From Gnetum montanum (Eukaryota; Streptophyta; Gnetopsida; Gnetales; Gnetaceae): a DNA stretch of 64,000 bases. The stretch spans positions 857,925 to 921,924 of the forward strand of contig MNCI01008335.1 of assembly GCA_015680685.1 (NCBI GenBank). Reading direction: 5' to 3'. Below, in pieces: positions 61,201 to 64,000 of this stretch. Each line of letters starts with the position of its first letter. Position 1 is the stretch's first letter. A program made the translations under genes and the position numbers. The notes below the pieces were generated by a model, which saw nothing but the letters and a program-made list of their open reading frames with translations, was not told where the DNA came from and made no database searches.

Positions 61201-61954
61201 TGTGACTCATTTGTTTCAAGTTTCTTTTACAAGCAACAGTAAGAAATATTGTTGGATCTAATCTTAATCTTCCATTATATTTTTACCAAAAAATATTATT
61301 TAATTATAAAGGCCTCCAAAAATAGTTAGCGATCGATATTATATAGGCTTCTAACAACTTTGCCTATGCAATGTGGCATTGCACTCCCACATTGAGAAGC
61401 ATCCAACTTAATGAATTTGGTCACCATCCAACCATGAGTTGGGGTATCTTCAGGTTCGATACTACACAAGTTAAGCTTGACTCAACCATCATTTTTGGAA
61501 TTCACTTCAACATACCCCTATGATAGGTGACTAGGGATTGTATATGTGAGATGGGTACACACTTACAAATTACACTTGTATCATTGAAATCTTTGGGTGT
61601 TATTCAACCCTCTTGGATCCAATGGCTTAAGATATTAAGCCTAAGTCATTGCAAAGCTTCATTGCAATGAGTTGATGTATGCTACAATGCACTTACAATA
61701 AAGTTCAGTGAAACCCCAAGTTTTGATTCTATTTTTAGTGTAAGAGTACCTAGAAATTTAATAGATTATGTATAATATAAATGAGGGAACTAAGTTATAA
61801 TTAAAGCACTGAGTTAATTTTACATTGTAAATTCAGTAGATTCTGTATTCTATAACTATATTTATATTAAAAATATATTTTACAGGTAAGTTTGCGAGAT
61901 GCAATTCGGAAAGGTTTTGATGATGAAGGATTACGAGAAATCATATCTGCTGCA
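39686..61954 (+). CDS. CNX2: CNX2, GTP 3',8-cyclase (MoaA-type radical SAM), exons 2-5; first and last exons not in hand
   Basis: Joins 39686-40297, 40436-40603, 40704-40895 and 61886-61954, all phase 0 with GT..AG borders. CNX2/MoaA turns GTP into 3',8-cyclo-dihydro-GTP, the first step of molybdenum cofactor synthesis, in plant mitochondria; CNX3 then makes cPMP. Visible features: CxxxCxxC for the SAM-binding 4Fe-4S cluster at residues 69-76 counted from Met 39686 (CNLRCQYC), TGGEPT at 114-119, and [10 protein letters not shown]. The C-terminal cluster motif is CAGC...C (C-x2-C-x13-C) in exon 4. The N-terminal part before [10 protein letters not shown] is poorly conserved and the targeting peptide is probably on an unseen upstream exon. 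The last exon, which should end in Gly-Gly, is not found by 64000. No stops or frameshifts in the four exons. Confidence 0.96.
40436..40603 (+). CDS. CNX2: CNX2 exon 3
   Basis: 56 codons, acceptor TTTCAG before [10 protein letters not shown], donor GTAAGT after MLDKV. Encodes [11 protein letters not shown], conserved in MoaA. The preceding intron is only 138 bp. Confidence 0.96.
40704..40895 (+). CDS. CNX2: CNX2 exon 4: C-terminal 4Fe-4S motif
   Basis: 64 codons, acceptor TAATAG, donor GTACAC. Contains [17 protein letters not shown] and KVCLFGPSE: three cysteines that bind the second cluster and position GTP. The 100-bp intron 3 precedes it; a 20,990-bp intron follows. Confidence 0.96.
40900..42100. 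other. Intron 4 left flank, nothing recognised
   Basis: AT-rich sequence without a coding signature or clear repeat. Confidence 0.5.
42120..43070 (+). mobile_element. LINE 1 (L1-type), end of ORF1 and endonuclease of ORF2
   Basis: A frame ending at 42521 ([28 protein letters not shown]-like end) looks like the end of ORF1. ATG at 42523 then opens KIIVW, the usual start of plant L1 ORF2. Endonuclease motifs follow: [13 protein letters not shown] and [11 protein letters not shown] (42891-42925), the GDFN signature of the APE fold. Stops and frameshifts throughout. The sequence fades near 43070; RT of the same type resumes at 58.7 kb. Confidence 0.75.
43780..44240 (+). pseudogene. LINE 2 ORF1, DUF4283-like
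   Basis: Frame phrases [33 protein letters not shown] and [30 protein letters not shown] follow the pattern of the DUF4283 nucleic-acid-binding domain of plant L1 ORF1, normally followed by a CCHC knuckle (not seen before the gap). Confidence 0.55.
44361..44499. other. Assembly gap: poly-G, 116 N, poly-C
   Basis: Eighteen G (44361-44378), N at 44379-44494, five C (44495-44499). G at one side and C at the other is what two contigs ending in artefactual poly-G reads would give. Frames crossing it are meaningless. Confidence 0.9.
44860..48060 (+). pseudogene. LINE 2 ORF2: endonuclease, reverse transcriptase, zf-RVT
   Basis: Endonuclease start reads KIMS-NCRG with [12 protein letters not shown] (Glu of the active site) and KWILIGDFN (45228-45252). 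RT contains [17 protein letters not shown] (46144-46194), [20 protein letters not shown] (46512-46566), [17 protein letters not shown] (46698-46748) and HYADETILF, where the usual ADD is ADE (46822-46850). The thumb has [19 protein letters not shown]. The zf-RVT segment has [20 protein letters not shown] and [19 protein letters not shown]. About twenty stops or shifts. Encodes the proteins for target-primed reverse transcription in live elements. Confidence 0.85.
48541..48564. other. Run of 24 G, possible contig join
   Basis: A perfect G homopolymer at the boundary between LINE 2 and the next segment. Likely the same artefact as at 44361 and 16401. Confidence 0.6.
48651..49041 (+). pseudogene. 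Unidentified coiled-coil frame
   Basis: Open for 81 codons (48651-48896) then continuing with stops to 49041. Composition is rich in E, Q, K, A and [42 protein letters not shown] single long helix or coiled coil is likely. I recognise no family. It sits between LINE 2 and the viral DNA, so it may be a piece of either or of another element. Confidence 0.3.
49214..51360 (+). repeat. Left arm of 2.15-kb viral inverted repeat
   Basis: Pairs with 55815-53662 on the other strand. From the tcaagcttccttgaagaatt start to the ggtcatggtattaggc end, the arms are collinear and by eye about 90 percent alike, with different stops in each, so they have decayed independently. Confidence 0.88.
49431..50107 (+). 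promoter_or_regulatory. Viral intergenic region, plus copy: TATA, polyA signals, leader, primer site
   Basis: TATAAATAA at 49431-49439, AATAAA at 49472-49477 and 49498-49503, then a leader of about 600 bases ending with CTTATCAGAGCC (50096-50107), a degenerate Met-tRNA site (TGGTATCAGAGCC in the family). A TATA box shortly followed by AATAAA gives the terminally redundant RNA typical of pararetroviruses. A 17-codon frame (ATG 50006, TAG 50057) sits just before the primer site. Confidence 0.75.
50060..51438 (+). pseudogene. Viral polyprotein N-terminal part and start of movement protein, plus copy
   Basis: The frame resumes after the TAG at 50057 in the same phase. It contains [19 protein letters not shown] (50153 on), YLKNQEKQ-type lysine-rich and acidic stretches ([16 protein letters not shown]), and from 51097 the movement-protein N-terminus ([15 protein letters not shown]). 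Viral similarity stops near 51360 within the movement protein, where it meets the other copy. The N-terminal part has no recognised domain. Confidence 0.7.
51450..52690 (-). pseudogene. Viral coiled-coil part, split by a solo LTR
   Basis: Minus-strand sequence after the movement protein (53050 to 52690) runs into the solo LTR and resumes at 51674-51450 with [31 protein letters not shown] and [16 protein letters not shown]: a heptad-like helix. Position and character recall the virion-associated coiled-coil proteins of Caulimoviridae, but I cannot confirm homology. Reading frame is not continuous. Confidence 0.4.
51675..52689 (-). repeat. Solo LTR, E1 family, with CCTTC target duplication
   Basis: TGATGAG at 51675 and CTCATCA at 52689, flanked by CCTTC at 51670-51674 and 52690-52694. 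It is collinear with the E1 LTR (same U5 block acccctacactcaaccatac, same 'ccactgggattaccaagcgc' minisatellite). U3 has its own repeats: four copies of acccatgatacaac (52558-52620) and a twice-repeated cgtgggtgccttaa. Minus-strand TATA CCTATAAATAAG near 52535-52547. It arose by recombination between the two LTRs of a full element inserted into the viral DNA. Confidence 0.93.
53058..53936 (-). pseudogene. 30K-superfamily movement protein domain, viral, two stops
   Basis: One phase from 53924 to 53058 (about 289 codons) with in-frame stops at 53588-53586 and 53291-53289. The pattern is that of 30K movement proteins: an N-terminal helix region, then YNYVHLG, a beta strand with IDIIVSPK and the LLDSR strand carrying the family's near-invariant Asp. 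FQLALEDD and [14 protein letters not shown] follow. Such proteins form tubules through plasmodesmata in live viruses. This domain is absent from ordinary Ty3/gypsy elements, so it is the main evidence for a viral origin. The copy is dead. Confidence 0.75.
53937..54963 (-). pseudogene. Viral polyprotein N-terminal part, minus copy
   Basis: Same sequence as 50060-51070 on the plus copy: [32 protein letters not shown], then after a single-base loss near 54510 the frame continues as [18 protein letters not shown] and on to the acidic [11 protein letters not shown] region. From 54506 the phase is the same as the movement protein, so it was one long polyprotein frame. Function unknown. Confidence 0.7.
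54919..55600 (-). promoter_or_regulatory. Viral intergenic region, minus copy
   Basis: On the minus strand: CCTATAAATAAC (55600-55589), AATAAA at 55552-55547 and 55528-55523, a leader, the same 17-codon frame (ATG 55020-55018, TAG 54969-54967), then TGGTATTAGAGCC at 54931-54919, 12 of 13 bases matching the Met-tRNA primer site. Better preserved at the primer site than the plus copy. Confidence 0.8.
55600..56500 (-). pseudogene. Viral pol C-terminal tail
   Basis: After RNase H the minus strand carries decayed coding sequence ending with frame 55956-55705: [40 protein letters not shown] and AILKVVG. The last part is repeated at the start of the plus copy (49214-49325), immediately before its promoter. 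No known domain. Confidence 0.55.
56500..57774 (-). pseudogene. Viral reverse transcriptase and RNase H
   Basis: RT frame 57774-57241 includes [35 protein letters not shown] and [14 protein letters not shown]; the VKREK-RMVINY phrase is of the Caulimoviridae type rather than gypsy. TGA at 57243-57241 interrupts, and a further TGA precedes [15 protein letters not shown] (catalytic YIDD at 57147-57136) is intact in frame 57189-56923. RNase H follows: [20 protein letters not shown] (56766 on), NKDTS where the family has a TDAS-type catalytic strand, then ELNY and a TAG. Non-functional. Confidence 0.82.
57871..58359 (-). pseudogene. Viral aspartic protease
   Basis: A 162-codon open frame. The active-site loop reads [11 protein letters not shown] (codons at 58221-58213), so the glycine of DTGA is Asp. 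Beyond are [20 protein letters not shown] and YTLGLDLV, the C-terminal half of a retropepsin-like fold. It lies just upstream of RT, as in Caulimoviridae pol. The Gly-to-Asp change should destroy activity. Confidence 0.72.
58435..58700 (-). pseudogene. Viral acidic linker before protease, truncated
   Basis: Frame 58683-58435 has [20 protein letters not shown] and many Asp/Glu. It is the outermost viral sequence on the right. Similarity ends near 58700 at ggtgggggggtgtt, where LINE sequence begins. A coat-protein region is expected upstream but missing. Confidence 0.45.
58735..60178 (+). mobile_element. LINE 1-type 3' part: RT end, thumb and 3' tail
   Basis: Starts inside RT with CFFSLWQLI-phase-shifted [12 protein letters not shown], then [16 protein letters not shown] (58847-58895), the catalytic box with Phe-Val-Asp-Asp. 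[18 protein letters not shown] and a thumb with [15 protein letters not shown] and FERRPKQ follow. The 3' end (60130-60178) is tatttattagtataatctct then tttttacttgttaaaagaaaaaa, the usual L1-type tail. Same age and strand as 42.1-43.1 kb, so both may be one LINE split by later insertions; the RT N-terminal half is missing. Confidence 0.72.
60179..61885. other. Intron 4 right flank, nothing recognised
   Basis: No coding signature. Two phrases of the ctacatcttgtagatgcc / ctacaccctataggtgcc type at about 60703 and 60824 suggest a decayed short repeat. Confidence 0.45.
61886..61954 (+). CDS. CNX2: CNX2 exon 5
   Basis: 23 codons ([23 protein letters not shown]), acceptor TTTTACAG, donor GTAAGT. 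It exactly continues exon 4 as known CNX2 proteins do, showing that the 21-kb insert-filled stretch is an intron and not a gene break. Confidence 0.93.
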
Positions 61955-63806
61955 GTAAGTAAATAGTGTGTTCTCTCTTAATGCAAGACTTTTGTATGCA
62001 ATGTAAATCTATTTGTCTTTACGTGCGGTACTTGCTTTTTAGGCTTTTATGAAGTCATTTTTATATTTCAAGCTTGTATTTACACGAAAGCACTATTACA
62101 TGCTGTCTGTGATGTATTTTAAGTGCATTTAAAATAGTAAGCTTAAGAGCAAATTCTACCTTCTTAATACGTAATGCCTTAGAATTTAAATAATCACAAA
62201 CTGCATCATCTCCAGTAGACTTCAAAGCCTAAACAATTGAACATCACAAGGCCGTGCAACACAGTTTAACAGGGAATGGCAGTGTTCATATTGTTTTTAG
62301 TAACAGAATGCAATTATATCATGAAACAGTTTGATGGGTACCCGAATGTATAAGACAATTCCTTGTAGGTCGATATGGTTGTACTCAGGCTTCTAGGAAA
62401 CATGTTATACTCGTGCTTTTGTCTTTTAGTCTTCTTGAAATATTTGAGTCTTAACTTGCTTGATGTCCTGCCATCAATTTTGACATGAAATGATCTTCAA
62501 AACATTGTTTCTTGATCATCAAATTTTGAGAGCTTCATCTTTGAGAATGGCAAAACATGATCGATCATTCATTGAAACAAATGAAAATATGAAACATTTC
62601 AAGGATTCAAAGCAGGGCCTGAAAGAAGAATGTGAAACTTAGAAGAAAGCAGCCTCATGACTGCTCTTGGTTGAAAGAAAATGGCCGTCATTGGCTTCCT
62701 CTTCCTCTCATCGTGTAATGCGTTGACATTTGATGCCTTAATATAGATTTGGAATTCTCTCTCTTTTACTGTTAAGAATTTGCGTTATTAGCGATCTCAA
62801 CATGTTACACTAAAAGCTTACAAATGGATAACCGAAAATGGTGTACATGGTTATTAGCCATGGTTAACAAAGTTAACTAAGAGACATGACTTGTGATACG
62901 TGATCAAAGGCTGTAACCTTCCGCATGTTGATATAAAGAAGGAACACTCTCAACGTCGTGTGTGTAGTTTCATTTACAACGTAATCCTCTGTGTTCACAG
63001 TTAGTGTCTGACTCTCTTGTTATCTCAATATCTTCTTGTCTCTGTCTTTACAGTATCTTATACAGTTTTGAGTTGAGTCTTTTCTCAGTTACAACATCAA
63101 TTTCGTACTACAATATTCTTACGCTATAACTGTGCGTTGTTGACTATCTATTGGTTAATTGGGTTTATAATCTAGCTATAAGCTAGACATTTAGAGGGTG
63201 GTTGTCACTCATACAACATATCTATAGTTTCCATTATACAGTTTAGTAGTTAACTATGTACCTGTTGACTCCCATGTCTACGATGATTATTCCTTTCATC
63301 AATTCAATTTCATGTTGAATTCTTAATGTGTTTATGTCAAGCAACTTGGTTTCTCACTTTTTTCGAACGTCAAATTTAATATGGTCTTGATGCTCGTTGG
63401 TTGTTTGATTTATTACTATCTTGTTATAGCGTAAAAATGTCATTGTGGCTATGATCCATGGTTTCAACAATGTTAGAGCATTAAATGCATTTAACCCAAG
63501 TTTAAATACAATAAAAAGGAAGAGAATTCGGGAGGTAATTCGCAATTCACTGCTTGTTACTTCTCCTGCTGAGTTATTTAGAAAATTCTAAGAAGAGCTT
63601 AGCACTACATTTGCACTGCTTTGTTGCATGCTACTTGCCTCATGGTCTGTTTGGCAATAAGTTGTGGTTTAAAGAAAGAATTTCTCATACACAAATTTTG
63701 TTGTTTACTTCTCTACGTTTACGTTTCCTCATTCTCTGTCGTTTCAGCCTGTAAAAAGTGTTTATTAAGATTAATTACTTTGTTTAATTTTATTTTATTT
63801 TTTTGA
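61955..63806 (+). other. CNX2 intron 5 (start), no exon found
   Basis: Begins GTAAGT. The last CNX2 exon (about 27 codons, ending in Gly-Gly in known CNX2) is not found in frame after any AG, so the intron is longer than 2 kb. No other gene recognised. Confidence 0.6.
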
Positions 63807-64000
63807 GAAAGTGTTCAGGATTCTATTACGGAAAAGATCGAAAATATGTTACAAGAGATTACAACAGGGGGGTCATCAGCGGTGGCCACACCGAGGGGGA
63901 AGGATCCCCTGATCCATCACGGCATCTCACCAAGGCTAGCCGGCCGGGGGCCGAGATCCGCAAGACGATATCGAAAAAACACCAACCCCAAAAGGAGAAA
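63785..64000 (-). mobile_element. 3' end of a LINE on the minus strand, continues off the right edge
   Basis: On the minus strand the sequence is GC-rich (GGTGTTTTTTCGATATCGTC, CCCCCGGCCGGCTAGCC), then TGTAATCTCTTGTAACATATT and an AATAGAATCCTGAACAC tail, ending in A-rich CTCAAAAAAATAAAATAAAA at about 63803-63785. This order (GC-rich 3' UTR, short AT-rich end, poly-A) is that of a plant non-LTR element inserted antisense in CNX2 intron 5. The GC shift against the intron is sharp. Confidence 0.55.

Larger units (their letters stand above)
40896..61885 (+). other. CNX2 intron 4 (about 21 kb), packed with retroelements and viral DNA
   Basis: GT at 40896 and AG at 61884-61885. Contents in order: about 1.2 kb without recognisable features, LINE 1 (5' part), LINE 2, an unidentified coiled-coil frame, the endogenous pararetrovirus with a solo LTR inside it, LINE 1-type 3' part, then 1.7 kb without recognisable features. 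Branch sites cannot be judged. Actual length depends on the 116-N gap and possible joins at poly-G runs. Confidence 0.9.

Noticed and set aside
62630-62665. GTGAAACTTAGAAGAAAGCA, reading VKLRRK, as the last CNX2 exon
   Set aside because: It is not preceded by a splice acceptor and the codons after it do not follow the CNX2 C-terminus or reach a Gly-Gly end.

Overview
The window is plant nuclear DNA dominated by nested retroelements. The only host gene I can identify is CNX2, the plastid/mitochondrial-type MoaA radical-SAM enzyme of molybdenum cofactor synthesis. It lies on the + strand, with exons at 39686-40297, 40436-40603, 40704-40895 and 61886-61954; its last exon lies beyond the right edge. 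Its fourth intron is about 21 kb long and full of old elements. Very long, element-filled introns, Athila-type elements and old degenerate LINEs suggest a large-genome plant, most likely a gymnosperm (conifer, cycad or Ginkgo). That taxonomic call is inference.

Left part (1-23430): an old Ty3/gypsy chromovirus-like element (here E2, + strand, 3495-23430) carries two later insertions. E1 (1-3494, - strand), a gag-only Athila-like element that runs off the left edge, sits in the E2 5' LTR. E3 (7387-20676, + strand) is a 13.3-kb full-length Athila element inside the E2 integrase, with a perfect CCTTT target duplication. E3 has gag, protease, RT, RNase H and integrase. After pol comes a 5-kb 3' section with a degraded env-position reading frame: a plant-transposon-type domain followed by a long coiled coil.

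Middle part (23431-39685): E4 (23602-33522, - strand) is a second full-length Athila-type element with GTTGA target duplication and no large 3' reading frame. About 6 kb of lower-copy sequence follows, with several short tandem duplications, a possible promoter and first exon of CNX2 near 35.9 kb (speculative), and no other recognisable gene.

Right part (39686-64000): CNX2 and its 21-kb intron. The intron holds remnants of an L1-type LINE (about 42.1-43.1 kb and 58.7-60.2 kb), a second L1-type LINE (about 43.3-48.5 kb, with an assembly gap), and an endogenous pararetrovirus (Caulimoviridae-like, about 49.2-58.7 kb). The viral DNA is arranged as two converging copies forming an inverted repeat of about 2.15 kb. 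It shows a movement-protein domain, protease, RT, RNase H, and twice a promoter/polyA/Met-tRNA primer-site region. A solo Athila-like LTR with CCTTC target duplication is inserted into the viral DNA. The window ends in the 3' end of another LINE on the - strand. All mobile and viral reading frames are broken by stops or frameshifts. Several poly-G runs and N positions look like contig joins, so the fine order around them needs care.
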